Below, piece after piece: positions 27,272-37,271 of a stretch of DNA of 53,244 nt. The position numbers and the translations under genes are program-made. This stretch comes from an uncultured Opitutaceae bacterium. Lineage in GTDB: Bacteria > Verrucomicrobiota > Verrucomicrobiia > Opitutales > Opitutaceae. Location of the stretch: contig CALAOT010000077.1 in the NCBI GenBank assembly GCA_937889545.1, forward strand, positions 1 through 53,244, given 5' to 3'. The number at the start of each line of letters is the position of its first letter. The stretch's first letter is position 1. The notes under the pieces were generated by a model. It made no database searches, had not been told where the DNA came from, and saw only the letters and a list, made by a program, of their open reading frames with translations.

Positions 27272-27898
27272 TCAGGAATTGGGTTTCGGCCGTCGCTCGC
27301 TCCAGCTCTCGTCCTTTGCGCGCGGCTCGGCGTCGCCCATGTTGGTCCCGCCCTGCGCCGCCACAAACGGGCCGCCCGCCATCGGTGCGGCGATCGCCCC
27401 CGTCCCGGTCTCGGCGACCACCTCGGCGTCCGGCAGCACCGTCTCGATCCCCGCGAGCGGGAAGTCCTTGCGCAGGGGAAAGTGCGGATACCCGTCCCAC
27501 ATCAGGATCCTGCGCAGGTCGGGGTGGCCCGCGAACCGGATCCCAAACATGTCGAACGCCTCGCGCTCGTGCCAGTCGGCTCCCGGCCAGAGGCCGGCGG
27601 CGCTCGGCAGCTCGGGGGCCGCGTCGTCCGCGCAATCCGCCGCGACGCGCACATATTCGTGCCGCGACGTGGAAAAGACGTGGTACACGACCGTGAAGCG
27701 CGGCCTTGCGCCCGCCGCCCAGTCTACGCCCGCGACGTCGGTCAGCATGTCGAACCCGTGCTCCTCCTTGAGCGACCTGAGCACGCCCAGGAGGTCGGAC
27801 GCGGGCACGTTGACCGCCGGGTGGTCGAGGCTGGGGCGATCGGTCACACCCGCCCACCTGGCCTTTAGAGCTGCGACGGCATCGATTGCTGCGGGCAT
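27272..27898 (-). CDS. nuoC: NADH-quinone oxidoreductase subunit C (NuoC)
   Basis: A 208-residue 30-kDa-type subunit. The core carries 'FDMLTDVAGVDW', 'FTVVYHVFSTSRHEYVRVAA', and the signature 'DWHEREAFDMFGIRFAGHPDLRRILMWDGYPHFPLRKDFPL'. About 55 residues of low-complexity tail follow the conserved part. The ATG at 27898 overlaps the nuoB stop by 4 bases. Confidence 0.95.
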   Translation of the reverse strand: MPAAIDAVAALKARWAGVTDRPSLDHPAVNVPASDLLGVLRSLKEEHGFDMLTDVAGVDWAAGARPRFTVVYHVFSTSRHEYVRVAADCADDAAPELPSAAGLWPGADWHEREAFDMFGIRFAGHPDLRRILMWDGYPHFPLRKDFPLAGIETVLPDAEVVAETGTGAIAAPMAGGPFVAAQGGTNMGDAEPRAKDESWSERRPKPNS

Positions 27899-28407
27899 CA
27901 CGCCGATAGGAGTTTGCTCGCGGACGGCTCCCGCTTCACCTTTTCCTGCAGTTTGAGCAGCGCGTCGAGAAGCGCCTCCGGCCTCGGCGGGCAGCCGCTC
28001 ACGTACACGTCGACGGGAAGGATCCGGTCGACCCCCTGAAGGACCGCGTAGCTGCGGTACATGCCCCCGGTGCTCGCGCAGGCCCCCATCGCGATCACCC
28101 ACTTGGGAGCCAGCATCTGGTCGTAAATGCGCCGGACGGCCGAGGACATCTTGTACGTAACCGTGCCCGCGACGATCATCACGTCGGCCTGCTTGGGCGA
28201 GAACCGCATCACCTCGGCGCCGAACCGGGCGATGTCGAAGCGGCTCGCGGCCACCCCCATCAGCTCGATCGCGCAGCACGCCAGGCCCATCGGCATCGGC
28301 CACATCGAGTTGCTCCTGATCCAGTTGATGACCGCGTCGGCGCGGGAGACGATGACGTCGCCCTCAATTTTGCTGTTGTAGGCCAGTTCGGAATTGGAGG
28401 CGACCAT
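27898..28407 (-). CDS. nuoB: NADH-quinone oxidoreductase subunit B (NuoB)
   Basis: A 169-residue subunit holding cluster N2, the last electron carrier before quinone. The tandem cysteines are in '[13 protein letters not shown]', the third ligand in '[12 protein letters not shown]' and the fourth in '[18 protein letters not shown]'. The ATG at 28407 ([13 protein letters not shown]) is chosen over the upstream-open frame. It is the first gene of the operon; no nuoA precedes it, and only 77 bases separate it from the beta-galactosidase stop. Confidence 0.96.
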   Translation of the reverse strand: MVASNSELAYNSKIEGDVIVSRADAVINWIRSNSMWPMPMGLACCAIELMGVAASRFDIARFGAEVMRFSPKQADVMIVAGTVTYKMSSAVRRIYDQMLAPKWVIAMGACASTGGMYRSYAVLQGVDRILPVDVYVSGCPPRPEALLDALLKLQEKVKREPSASKLLSA

Positions 28408-28484
28408 GGTGGAATCTGGGCAGACCCACCCCACCGTACCGCGCCCCCAAGGTCGCGCAAGAAGGTTTTGCGGCGCGTCCCGGA

Positions 28485-30578
28485 TCAACGCGGGTCAAGC
28501 GTCCACACGCATGAATCCGCCGCGGCGGCTGTGCCAAAATGCGCGCTTGCCGAGACTCGGTTTGCGCCTGGGGAAAGCCTGATCCCGGGCCAGCGGAAGA
28601 CGTGGTCGCCCGCCGGGTCCGTTTGGACCCCCTGGTGGACTCCGTTCACCTCGAGCGACACCTGCGCCGCGTTCGAATACACCTTCACCTCGGCGACCGG
28701 GTCCGTCCTGTGGCCGAACCTGCCGCTGGCGATATGCAGCACGGGCTCGCCGCTCCAGTTCGCCTTGTAGAAGAAGAAGGCGTCCTTCTTCACCTCCCGG
28801 TCGTAGGTCACCAGGCCCTTGTCGTTGCGCCCGGGATGGTCGCCCTCGCTGCGGCCGTCGGACGCGAAATCATGAAGGCACCAGATGAACTTGGCCCATA
28901 CGTACGGCCGGGCCTTGAGCGCCGCCCAGTAGGCCTCGTGGTAGAGGTCCTGGTATTCCTCCGGGTGGAACCGCCCGCCGGGCTCGGGTCGCCCCGGATC
29001 CTGCGCGTGCTGGAGAATGCTCGCCCCCGCCCCGAATTCGCTCATTCCGATGCGCGCCCTGGGGTAGTCGGCATGGGTCTTGTCCAGCCAGGCGGCGAAG
29101 TCGGAAACCTTCCCGTGGTACCACCCGAAGTACCGGTTGAACGCGACGACGTCGGTGTGCCAGTTCTTCGGATCGGCGTTGTCGTGGTCCGAGGCGTAGG
29201 TCGAGAGCCGCGCGGGATCCTCCGCGCGCACGACCCCGGCCAGCGCCGCGATCACCCCGTCGGCCGCGGGCCCGCTCGTCTCGTTTCCCACCCCCCAGAA
29301 GCAGATCGCGGGGTGGTTGAAGTTCTGCCGGATCAGCTCGCGCAGCTGCTGCTTTGCGTTCTCGAGGAATTCGGGGGTGGCCAGGGCCTGGTTGACGAAC
29401 GGTATCTCCGCCCAGGCCACGATCCCGGCCCGGTCGCAGCGCGAGTACCATGTGTCCGACTGCTGGTAATGGGACACGCGCACGGCCGTCGCGCCCGCGT
29501 CCCTCATGAGCTCGAAATCCACGGCCTCCTGTGCGTCTGAGATCGCCCATCCCCTGTCCGGCCAGTCCTGATGCCGGTTGAACCCGTAGAGGTTGAGGTA
29601 GTTCCCGTTCAGCATGAAGCCCCTGTCCGGATCGACCTCGTAGAACCGGAGACCCAGCGGCTGCTCCACGGCGTCCAAAACGGCCCCCGGCGATCCGTCG
29701 GGGGAGACGGGCCACAGTTCGACCCGGACCGTGTAGAGATAGGGGTCGGCCCGGGCGTTCCAAAGGTGCGGGCGCTTGATCGTGAAGGGCTTGGCGATCC
29801 CCTCGGAGCCGTTCGGCCCAAGGTTCACCCTGAAATTTGGAAGGGCCGTTATATGAAGTGGCGCGCCGGCCTGGTGCGCCTCAAGGAGCTTCACGCCGAC
29901 ATCGACCTGCCTGGGAACGGGGCTGTGGTTCTCGATCTCGGCGCGGACGAGGACCGTGGCCGAATCGGCTGTTACGCGGCTCTGCTCGAGGAACACGCCC
30001 GGCGAGCCGTTGTCCATGGCCGAGATCTGGACGGGATCGGTCACAAGCAGGGACACGTCGCGGTACAGGCCGCCGAAGAACGTGAAATCCGCCGACGTGG
30101 GCGGAATCCCCAGCCGCCCGTTGTCGACGCGCACCGCGATCACGTTGTCGGCCCCCGCCCGCAACGAGGCGGTGGCATCGAACCGGAACCGCGCGAATCC
30201 GCCCTTGTGGTTGCCGAGATGGACACCGTTCACGTACACGTCGGCCATCAGGCACGCTCCGTCGAACTGGAGATAGAGCCGTTTCCCGGCGAGGGACGCG
30301 TCGATTGCGAGGTGTCTCCGGTACCAGCCCGGGCCGCGACGGTAGTCGTTGCCGCCGTCCTGGCCGTCGAAGGCGTTCCACGTGTGCGGAAGGTCGACCG
30401 GCTGCCAGGAGCGGTCGTCGAACCCGGGGTCGGGCGCATGGGCGTCGTCTCCCGCGAGGAACTTCCAGCCCGGGTCCAGGCCGATGAGCTGGCGGCCGTC
30501 GGGCATCCCGGAGACGGACGTCGCGGGATACGCGGCGGCGATCGCCGCGGCCGCCGCAAGGATGCGAAGGGGGCGCAT
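28485..30578 (-). CDS. Secreted GH2 beta-galactosidase-type glycoside hydrolase
   Basis: A 697-residue exported GH2 enzyme. A signal peptide ([24 protein letters not shown]) precedes the jelly-roll sugar-binding domain ('[15 protein letters not shown]', '[28 protein letters not shown]'), an Ig-like domain, and then the TIM barrel. The acid/base Glu is in '[12 protein letters not shown]' and the nucleophile Glu in '[12 protein letters not shown]', with '[17 protein letters not shown]' as the usual GH2 barrel entry. A C-terminal Ig-like tail of about 90 residues ends the protein. GH2 covers beta-galactosidase, mannosidase and glucuronidase; galactosidase is the likeliest. Confidence 0.9.
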   Translation of the reverse strand: MRPLRILAAAAAIAAAYPATSVSGMPDGRQLIGLDPGWKFLAGDDAHAPDPGFDDRSWQPVDLPHTWNAFDGQDGGNDYRRGPGWYRRHLAIDASLAGKRLYLQFDGACLMADVYVNGVHLGNHKGGFARFRFDATASLRAGADNVIAVRVDNGRLGIPPTSADFTFFGGLYRDVSLLVTDPVQISAMDNGSPGVFLEQSRVTADSATVLVRAEIENHSPVPRQVDVGVKLLEAHQAGAPLHITALPNFRVNLGPNGSEGIAKPFTIKRPHLWNARADPYLYTVRVELWPVSPDGSPGAVLDAVEQPLGLRFYEVDPDRGFMLNGNYLNLYGFNRHQDWPDRGWAISDAQEAVDFELMRDAGATAVRVSHYQQSDTWYSRCDRAGIVAWAEIPFVNQALATPEFLENAKQQLRELIRQNFNHPAICFWGVGNETSGPAADGVIAALAGVVRAEDPARLSTYASDHDNADPKNWHTDVVAFNRYFGWYHGKVSDFAAWLDKTHADYPRARIGMSEFGAGASILQHAQDPGRPEPGGRFHPEEYQDLYHEAYWAALKARPYVWAKFIWCLHDFASDGRSEGDHPGRNDKGLVTYDREVKKDAFFFYKANWSGEPVLHIASGRFGHRTDPVAEVKVYSNAAQVSLEVNGVHQGVQTDPAGDHVFRWPGIRLSPGANRVSASAHFGTAAAADSCVWTLDPR

Positions 30579-30872
30579 GGGCAGAACCTAAGGGGCTCGG
30601 GGAAGCTCGCGCCAGTCGATTCCGACGACGGGCTGGGCGGAGCGCCCGGCGCCGATGCCGGGGAACGCTAAACGGGCCCTTGCCAGCCCCTCGCACCGGA
30701 AAACCAGACAATCGGGCTGGTGCCGAAAACCAGGGCGCTCGACGCATGGCCCCGCCATGCCGGCGCTTCAGGGCGCCTTCTCGTTTTCGGGCGCCCCGCC
30801 GTTTTTGGCTCGGCATGTAAAGCTGGCGGCCATAAGAGGTTAGTTGCTTATGCTGCTCAGAACAAGAAGGGC

Positions 30873-33800
30873 ATGCGGGCGGAGGCCGTGCGGAAGCCGT
30901 TCGGGACGGCTATGCACCGGGCTTGGCATGCGGGAAAGCAGGGGCCTAGGCCCCCCTTTGTCACTGTGAACCCCGCAACGGAGGGAAAGGGCGCTGCCGG
31001 TGAAAAGGCCAATGGCGTGGCGGGACCCGGCCAGGACGCAGAGAATCCGCCCCAACCCTTCGCGTGGGTTGAGGCGATGCGCAGCGTCGGTTATTCACCC
31101 CCAACGGCGCTAGCGGAACTGGTGGACAACAGCATCACCGCCGGAGCGCGAAACATAACGATCCGCATGTCGCTTCCGCGGTCGCCCGCGATCGGCGGAT
31201 ACATAACGGTCGAGGACGACGGCAGGGGAATGGCGCCTGCGCAGCTTGCGGAGGCAATGCGCTGGGGCGAATCCAGCCCGGGTCGGCAGCGCCAGCCGAA
31301 CGATCTCGGGCGGTTCGGGCTGGGGATGAAGACGGCGTCGGTTTCCATGGGCAGGAGTCTGACGGTCGCGAGCCGGGGCGCGCCCGGGGAAGGACTCAGG
31401 GTGCTGCGTTGGGACCTGGACCACATCGCGAAGGTAGGGTGGAGAATGCTGGATGGCCCGGATGCGGAGGCGGAGGGGCTCCTTGCGCGGTCCGCGCTCG
31501 CCGCCGACGGCGGATCGACCGGCACGGTGGTGATCGTGACCCAGCTCGACAGGCTTGCCGGCTGGGCATCGCCTGCTACGGATGCGGAGCAGTGCGAGGC
31601 CGCCCTGGCGGAAAGGATATCCAGGCACCTCGGCATGGTTTTTCACCGGTTCATCGCCGATGGCCTGTCCATCAAGCTCGGCGGTGCGGCAATCCCCGCA
31701 AGGGACCCATTTGACGGCGGCGTTCAGAAGGCCGCTGAAACGCTCAGTGACGGCGCAGGGGTCGCTTCCTTCGTCCTGCCGCACCGCTCCGGCGAGTCCG
31801 CGGAGCAGACCGAACGGATGGCGGGTCCGCTTGGTTGGGGCGCGCACCAGGGGTTTCTTGTCTACCGGGCGAGGCGCCTGATCATCCCGGGCGGCTGGCT
31901 GCGGCTGTTCGCCGCCGGGGACGGCTGCCGGCTTGCGCGCATCCGGATCGACCTGCCCAACTCCCTGGACGGGGAGTGGAGCCTGGACGTGCTGAAGGCA
32001 GGCGTCGTCCCTCCCCCGCGGCAGCTCGCCGACCTCCGGCGGATCGGCGAGGCTGCCCGAGGTCAAGCGTTGGCTGAGCTCAATTCACAGGGCGACCGGC
32101 AGGCCCCGGACGCTGCCGGGCACGAGGAGCCGGTCGGGCGGCCCCTCTGGAGCCATGCGCCCGCGCCCGATGCGGTTCTCTTCCGCATCAACAGGGCGCA
32201 CCCGATCGTCCAAACGCTGAAGAGGTCCGTCCGCGATCCCGCCGCGGCGGAGGATTTCCTCCGCGCATTTGAGCGCCCCCTGCCGAAGGAGTCCAAGTTG
32301 CGGGCCCCGAAGCTGACCCTCCCTCCATTCCTGAAGGATCAAACGTTCCTATTCTTCGGCGCCGTCGCGATCATGGTGTATTTGCGCCTGTTGTACCGGG
32401 CGTCCTATTTCCCGCCGTATTATGAGGGCGAGGAGGCGAACGCCCTGGATCTGGCCAAGGCGACATGCGAATACGCCGCATATACGAATTCGTGGCTGCA
32501 GTGCGTGATCGGCGGTTTCTTCGAGTACAACAAGGGCTATCACTGGGCCCTGGTCCCGCTCTACTCGATCTTCGGCTACGACGTGAGACTGATCACCTAT
32601 GCCCTCCCGGTCTTCTTCAGCGTCTTTTGCGCGGCCTTCTGCACCATATACAGAAAGGTCTACCCCAAGTCGTCGCTTCTTTCCTTTGTGCTGGTCGCGG
32701 TGTTCTCCGTGCTATGCGTCTGCCTTCGGCGCTACAAGTGGCATTCCATGACCTATTTGTCCGCGATCTCGGTCTACCTCTACTTTCTGCCCTATTTCCA
32801 AAACTGCGCCTCCTATCTCAATGACAAGCGGCTCAAGGTGCTTTCCCTGTCCCTCTTCGCCGTCAGCTGCTACTGCTACTTTGGCTGCCTGATTTATGCC
32901 GTTCCGTTCTTGCTGCTCGCCTTCTACTTCAGCACGAGGGCACAGCGGCGGGTGGAGCTGAAATACGCCTGGATCGGCGCGCTGGCCTTCTTGGCGGTGT
33001 TCGCCGCAACCTACAGGATCACGGATCTCTGGGGGCTTCGGATACGCGAGACCCTGGAGCATGTTGTGCGGGCGTTTTCGCGCGACGGGTTGCAGGAGAA
33101 GTGGTGGTCCGTGCGTGATTTCTTCTTCACGATGTACCTTTCGCCCCCCTATCTGATCCTTTTCGTCGTCGGGTTGGTGGCGTCGTTCAGGAGGATCTGG
33201 CGCGGCGACCGCTTCGCGCTTGTCACCATGACGCTGCTCCTCTGGCTATGGGCGTTCCAGCTGAGCACCGACGTTCTGAACAACGCGGACCAGCTGAACT
33301 GGTCGATGATCCCAATCCTCGGCGTGCTGCTGATCGGATCGGACCAGATCCTGGCCGCGATCCGGGACAAGGTCGGGAGCCGTTCGATCATCTGCGCGGT
33401 CCTGGTGGTGCTCGTCGTCTGGAACGAACTGAGCGCATATCCGACCCTGAACAGGGACGTTCCCTACCAGCCATACGTGCAGCCGCACAACGTCAGGACG
33501 CAGGCCGCGCTGGTGTTGATGATGATAAGGGACGACGACTCGGGGTCCGTGCAGTATTACCTGCCTGACCCCTCCGTCCCCGATGCGAGCGGAGGCTTCG
33601 ACTACAATGTCAGCCTGAAGCGTGTGGATTTTGGCAACGCGCTGTCGAGGGTGGTCTTTTTCACGAGCGAGGATGACTTTCAAAAGAAGCTCGCAGCCCA
33701 GCCACGGGACAAGTGGGCGGTCGTCTACCTGAGCGTCGGCGAGCCGCCGCCCATCAAGGACGCAAAGGACAACTCCGACGTGCCCTTCGTCGGGCAGAAG

Positions 33801-33911
33801 CCGCAGATCATCCACCCGTTTGAAAGCATATATAAGATCCCGTTCATCGTGAGAGAATATCGCATGCGCCCCGGCCCGGCGAACGCACAGGCCGCCGGAG
33901 GCTCGTCCTAA
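30873..33911 (+). CDS. Chimera: MORC-like GHKL ATPase fused to a GT-C-like membrane protein
   Basis: A continuous 1012-residue frame from the ATG at 30873 (preceded by AAGAAGG); the frame is open from 30720. Residues about 60-475 form a GHKL ATPase. The N-box is ALAELVDNSI near 82-88, G1 is DDGRGM near 115-120, and G2 is LGRFGLGMKTAS near 145-156. It ends in the usual 'FRINRAHPIVQTL..FLRAFERPLP'. This is the MORC-like ATPase type that sits beside Z1-domain helicases in restriction-like defence operons. From about residue 486 (FLKDQTFLFFG) it becomes a membrane protein with around ten spans, a glycosyltransferase-39-like acidic loop (YEGEEANAL), and a soluble tail. No defence partners are nearby, so an in-frame deletion fusion is likely. 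Confidence 0.8.
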   Translation: MRAEAVRKPFGTAMHRAWHAGKQGPRPPFVTVNPATEGKGAAGEKANGVAGPGQDAENPPQPFAWVEAMRSVGYSPPTALAELVDNSITAGARNITIRMSLPRSPAIGGYITVEDDGRGMAPAQLAEAMRWGESSPGRQRQPNDLGRFGLGMKTASVSMGRSLTVASRGAPGEGLRVLRWDLDHIAKVGWRMLDGPDAEAEGLLARSALAADGGSTGTVVIVTQLDRLAGWASPATDAEQCEAALAERISRHLGMVFHRFIADGLSIKLGGAAIPARDPFDGGVQKAAETLSDGAGVASFVLPHRSGESAEQTERMAGPLGWGAHQGFLVYRARRLIIPGGWLRLFAAGDGCRLARIRIDLPNSLDGEWSLDVLKAGVVPPPRQLADLRRIGEAARGQALAELNSQGDRQAPDAAGHEEPVGRPLWSHAPAPDAVLFRINRAHPIVQTLKRSVRDPAAAEDFLRAFERPLPKESKLRAPKLTLPPFLKDQTFLFFGAVAIMVYLRLLYRASYFPPYYEGEEANALDLAKATCEYAAYTNSWLQCVIGGFFEYNKGYHWALVPLYSIFGYDVRLITYALPVFFSVFCAAFCTIYRKVYPKSSLLSFVLVAVFSVLCVCLRRYKWHSMTYLSAISVYLYFLPYFQNCASYLNDKRLKVLSLSLFAVSCYCYFGCLIYAVPFLLLAFYFSTRAQRRVELKYAWIGALAFLAVFAATYRITDLWGLRIRETLEHVVRAFSRDGLQEKWWSVRDFFFTMYLSPPYLILFVVGLVASFRRIWRGDRFALVTMTLLLWLWAFQLSTDVLNNADQLNWSMIPILGVLLIGSDQILAAIRDKVGSRSIICAVLVVLVVWNELSAYPTLNRDVPYQPYVQPHNVRTQAALVLMMIRDDDSGSVQYYLPDPSVPDASGGFDYNVSLKRVDFGNALSRVVFFTSEDDFQKKLAAQPRDKWAVVYLSVGEPPPIKDAKDNSDVPFVGQKPQIIHPFESIYKIPFIVREYRMRPGPANAQAAGGSS

Positions 33912-34226
33912 GCGAGTTGAGACCGGATCTCTTTGGGCTGCCCCTGCGTGCGCTGGTAGGTCTCGGGTTCGCAGGCCTCGTTCACCTCCTGTGCAATCGG
34001 CCGGCTCTTTGGTCCAAATCCTCCCCTCAAGAAGCCGCCGACGAGCGACCTTGCCGTCCCAGCACAATCTGAGGGAACTGCTTTCTCTAGACATGGGGTT
34101 TGGCGCCGGCGGCGCCGTTGCCGCCCGCCGGTTATAGACAACTAGCGCCAGCGGCATTAGCGTCACCAGCCGTCCGGACCAACCCTGTCGGTTGCCCAAG
34201 AATCCCGGACGGACCATCCCATCCTC
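33912..34226. other. Intergenic region between the chimera and the GH44 gene
   Basis: A 315-base gap. A minus-strand frame of 77 codons (33908-34141) is open and ends in 'RPIAQEVNEACEPETYQRTQG', which I do not recognise; its N-terminal half is low-complexity Arg-rich sequence. It overlaps the last bases of the chimera gene. I see no clear promoter or terminator. The stretch may contain the decayed end of another gene. Confidence 0.4.
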
Positions 34227-36959
34227 ATGTCCCTAAGACGCTCAGTCTGGCTCGCCATGATCCTGGCCCCTCCCGCGGCCGGGGCTGATCTGTCGATCCA
34301 GATCAGCGTCGATCCAGGATCAGGCCGGCGTCCCATCAGCCCCTATGTCTACGGAACCGACCAGGACCTGGCCGGAGTCTCGACACCGGGCGCCCGGCGG
34401 TTCGGCGGGGACCGTCTGACGGGATACAATTGGGAGACCAACGCCTCCAACGCCGGAACCGACTACATCAACAACAGCGACAACTACCTTGTGGACGAGC
34501 TGCCGGCCAGCCAGCAGGCCACCCCGGCGATCGCGCTCACCACGTTTCACGACCAATCCCTGTCGCTCGGTGTTCCCTACACGATCCTAACGCTGCAGAT
34601 GGCCGGCTACGTCGCGGCCGACGAGAATGGCCCGGTCACGGCCGCCCAGGCAGCCCCCTCCTCCCGCTGGAACCTGGTCCTGAACAACACGCCCGGAGGT
34701 GTGTTCCCCCCATCTCCCAATCTGACCGACGGAACCGTGTATATGGACGAGGTGCTCAACCTCCTTGTCTCCAGATACGGGCCAGCTTCCGGAGCGACCG
34801 GGGTCAAGGGCTACAACCTCGACAATGAGCCCTCGCTCTGGCCCTCGACCCATCCCTATCTCCACCCTGCGCAGACAACGTGCGCGGAGGAGGTTTCAAA
34901 GTCGGTGGCTTTGAGCACGACGATCAAGCGGATGGATCCCACCGCGGAGGTCCTTGGGCCGGTGCTCTATGGCAGCGAGGCCTACTTCACGTTCCAGAAC
35001 GCGCCGGACTGGCCGGCGCTCGAGACTTCAACGGGATTTCGGTGGTTCATCGACTACTACCTCGACCAGATGAGCAAGGCATCGGCAACCGCGGGAACCC
35101 GCCTCATCGATGTGTTCGATCTCCACCGCTACAGCGACGAGAACGTCTCAGGGACGGGCCCCGACCAATCCATCACGAACCAGACCGATTTCACGGACAC
35201 GGCGAGCGACATGGACAGGGTCCAGGCCCCGCGCGTGCTCTGGGACGCGACCTACGTGGAGAACAGCTGGGTGCAGCAGTACTATTCCCAGTTCCTGCCG
35301 TGGATCCCGAACATCCAGGCCTCGATCAACGCCCATTACCCCGGCACGAAGCTCTCGTTCACAGAGTACAGCTACGGCGGCGAAAGCGACATCTCGGGCG
35401 GCATCGCCCAGGCCGACGTCTTCGGCATCTACGGAAAATTCGGGGTGTACCTTGGCTGCGTCTGGATCCTCCATGGCACCCCGCCGCCCGTGTACACCGC
35501 CGCGGCCTTCAACCTGTACCTGGACTACGACGGCCAGGGCGGGAAATTCGGAGCCACCTCGGTCTCCGAGACCGATTCCGACACGGTGAACACGTCGGCC
35601 TACGCGGCGGTCGACTCGGCCGGCGCCCTCCATGTGGTCGTGCTGAACAAGAGCTACACGCAGACGGCCGACCTCAATTTCCAGATTGCCGGCTCGATCC
35701 CCTATGCAAGCGCCCGCGTCTACGCGTTCGACAAGAGCGGCCCGTCCATCACGGCCCGCGCATCGGCGACGCTCACGAACAATCAGGTGACTTATCCGCT
35801 GCCGCCTCTGACCGCGGCCCATTTTGTGTTCCAGTCGCCTTCGGGCCTGCCGCAGTTCGCGAGCGGACCGGCTTCCCAGACGATCGCAAGCGGCACGACC
35901 GTCGTCTTTGCCGCTGCGTCGAACGCCGCCGGATACCAGTGGATGCTGAACGGTGCGCCGCTCTCGGACGGTGGCGCCAAATCCGGGTCCGGCGGTCCCC
36001 AGCTCGTTATCACAGGGGCGACTTCGGCCAATGCGGGCACGTACACCTGCGTCGCGACGAACACTTCGGGAAACACGACGAGCAGCCCGGCCACGCTCAC
36101 GGTGAGCGGCACCACGGACGTTGGCAGGCTGGTCAACGTCTCGTGCAGGGCCATGGTCGGAACCGGGGCGAACCTGCTGATCGCCGGTTTCGTGGTTGGC
36201 GGGCAGGGGACGACGGCCCCGGAGCCCCTCCTCATTCGCGGATCGGGGCCCGCGCTCGCTTCCTTTGGCGTCACGGGAACGCTTCCTGATCCGCAGCTTC
36301 AGCTCTTCAACTCGGCGCAGACCGTGCTCGACAGAAATGACGGCTGGACTGGCAGCTCGAAGATCGCGAGCGCCGCGGCGGCGGTGGGCGCGTTCCCATG
36401 GAACAACCCGACGAGCCATGACGCGGCGCTCCTCGAGAGCCTGCAGGGCGGGAACTATACCGCGCAGATCGCCGGGCTGAGCAACGACAGCGGCGTGGCG
36501 CTCGTCGAGGTTTACGACGCGACGCCAGCGGGCACCTACACGCCGGCCTCCCCGCGGCTCGTCAACGTCTCGACCCGGGTCCAGGTCGGGTCCGGGAGCA
36601 ACATCCTCATCGCAGGATTCGTGATAGGCGGATCGACGTCAAAAACGGTCCTAGCCCGCGCGTCGGGTCCCGCGCTCGCCGCCTTCGGCGTTTCAGGAAC
36701 ACTGCCGGATCCCGAGCTGAAGCTTTACCAGGAAAACGCCGACCAGACATCGACGCTGCTCGAGACGGACAGCGGATGGGCGGGTAACTCCCAGATAGTT
36801 GGCACGGCGTCAAGGGTGGGCGCGTTCCCATGGAACAGCCCGACGAGCCACGACTCGGCGATTCTCGTGACGCTTCGGCCAGGGGCCTACACGGCCCAGA
36901 TCGCGGGGGCCAGCGGAGATACGGGAGTCGCGCTGGTGGAAATTTACGAGGTACCCTGA
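34227..36959 (+). CDS. Secreted GH44 endoglucanase/xyloglucanase with Ig-like and repeat tail
   Basis: A 910-residue exported enzyme. A signal peptide (MSLRRSVWLAMILAPPAAGA) precedes the GH44 catalytic region, recognisable by 'GARRFGGDRLTGYNWETNASNAGTDY'. The acid/base Glu is near residue 200 in 'GYNLDNEPSLW' and the nucleophile near 380 in 'LSFTEYSYGG'. A short beta domain follows, then an Ig-like domain near 545-625 ('AGYQWMLNGAPL..GTYTCVATN'), then two copies of a repeat near 634-765 and 777-910. Each repeat starts 'RLVNVSxR.xVGxGxNxLIAGF' and ends with 'GVALVE.YD/E'. GH44 enzymes cut beta-1,4-glucans such as cellulose and xyloglucan. The tail is shared with the gene at 46009-49158 and may anchor or bind substrate. 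Confidence 0.9.
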   Translation: MSLRRSVWLAMILAPPAAGADLSIQISVDPGSGRRPISPYVYGTDQDLAGVSTPGARRFGGDRLTGYNWETNASNAGTDYINNSDNYLVDELPASQQATPAIALTTFHDQSLSLGVPYTILTLQMAGYVAADENGPVTAAQAAPSSRWNLVLNNTPGGVFPPSPNLTDGTVYMDEVLNLLVSRYGPASGATGVKGYNLDNEPSLWPSTHPYLHPAQTTCAEEVSKSVALSTTIKRMDPTAEVLGPVLYGSEAYFTFQNAPDWPALETSTGFRWFIDYYLDQMSKASATAGTRLIDVFDLHRYSDENVSGTGPDQSITNQTDFTDTASDMDRVQAPRVLWDATYVENSWVQQYYSQFLPWIPNIQASINAHYPGTKLSFTEYSYGGESDISGGIAQADVFGIYGKFGVYLGCVWILHGTPPPVYTAAAFNLYLDYDGQGGKFGATSVSETDSDTVNTSAYAAVDSAGALHVVVLNKSYTQTADLNFQIAGSIPYASARVYAFDKSGPSITARASATLTNNQVTYPLPPLTAAHFVFQSPSGLPQFASGPASQTIASGTTVVFAAASNAAGYQWMLNGAPLSDGGAKSGSGGPQLVITGATSANAGTYTCVATNTSGNTTSSPATLTVSGTTDVGRLVNVSCRAMVGTGANLLIAGFVVGGQGTTAPEPLLIRGSGPALASFGVTGTLPDPQLQLFNSAQTVLDRNDGWTGSSKIASAAAAVGAFPWNNPTSHDAALLESLQGGNYTAQIAGLSNDSGVALVEVYDATPAGTYTPASPRLVNVSTRVQVGSGSNILIAGFVIGGSTSKTVLARASGPALAAFGVSGTLPDPELKLYQENADQTSTLLETDSGWAGNSQIVGTASRVGAFPWNSPTSHDSAILVTLRPGAYTAQIAGASGDTGVALVEIYEVP

Positions 36960-36993
36960 GGTAGTCCGCGTGAACGGGGACAAGCTCACTGTT

Positions 36994-37188
36994 TTAGCTA
37001 GCGGCCCGTCGCGCAGCTATAATGTCTGAACGGACACAGGGACGGGAAGGCGATAAAACATTCTTGTAATGCTCACGTAGCTCGTGAAGCCGTTCTTGAT
37101 CTTTTAAGCCTTGGCTCTCGACGCATGCGGTGCATTGTTTGGCGGCTTCAATTCGCTGCCGCTTATCGCCTCGAAGGATATATTCCAT
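36994..37188 (-). CDS. Possible small hypothetical protein
   Basis: A 64-residue frame from the ATG at 37188 (MEYILRGDKRQR), directly preceded by GAGGAG, with 'IEAAKQCTACVESQGLKDQERLHELREHYKNVL', a charged helical stretch with two cysteines. The frame is open up to 37257, but the longer version would begin inside a tRNA-Ser fragment. I recognise no family and no partner gene. It could be a genuine accessory gene or a chance frame. Confidence 0.35.
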   Translation of the reverse strand: MEYILRGDKRQRIEAAKQCTACVESQGLKDQERLHELREHYKNVLSPSRPCVRSDIIAARRAAS

Positions 37189-37227
37189 CTCCTCATCGTG
37201 ATCTGGCGACAGACTTAAAAGGTTTCC

Positions 37228-37271
37228 GGAGACGTGACAGAGTGGTCGAATGTGCATGATTGGAAATCATG
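37228..37271 (+). repeat. Orphan 5' half of tRNA-Ser(GGA)
   Basis: These 44 bases match the first 44 bases of the intact tRNA-Ser(GGA) at 42123-42166 with one mismatch (C for G at 37233). They cover the acceptor 5' strand, D arm and complete anticodon stem-loop. Similarity ends right after the anticodon stem and no variable or T arm follows. A 9-base upstream flank (GGTTTCCGG at 37221-37229, overlapping the fragment by two bases) also occurs 14 bases upstream of the intact gene. This suits the left junction of DNA inserted at the anticodon arm, or a partial duplication. It cannot give a working tRNA. Confidence 0.85.

Noticed and set aside
33908..34141. 77-codon minus-strand frame before the GH44 gene
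   Set aside because: Half is low-complexity Arg-rich sequence and no family is recognised; kept only as a note on the gap.
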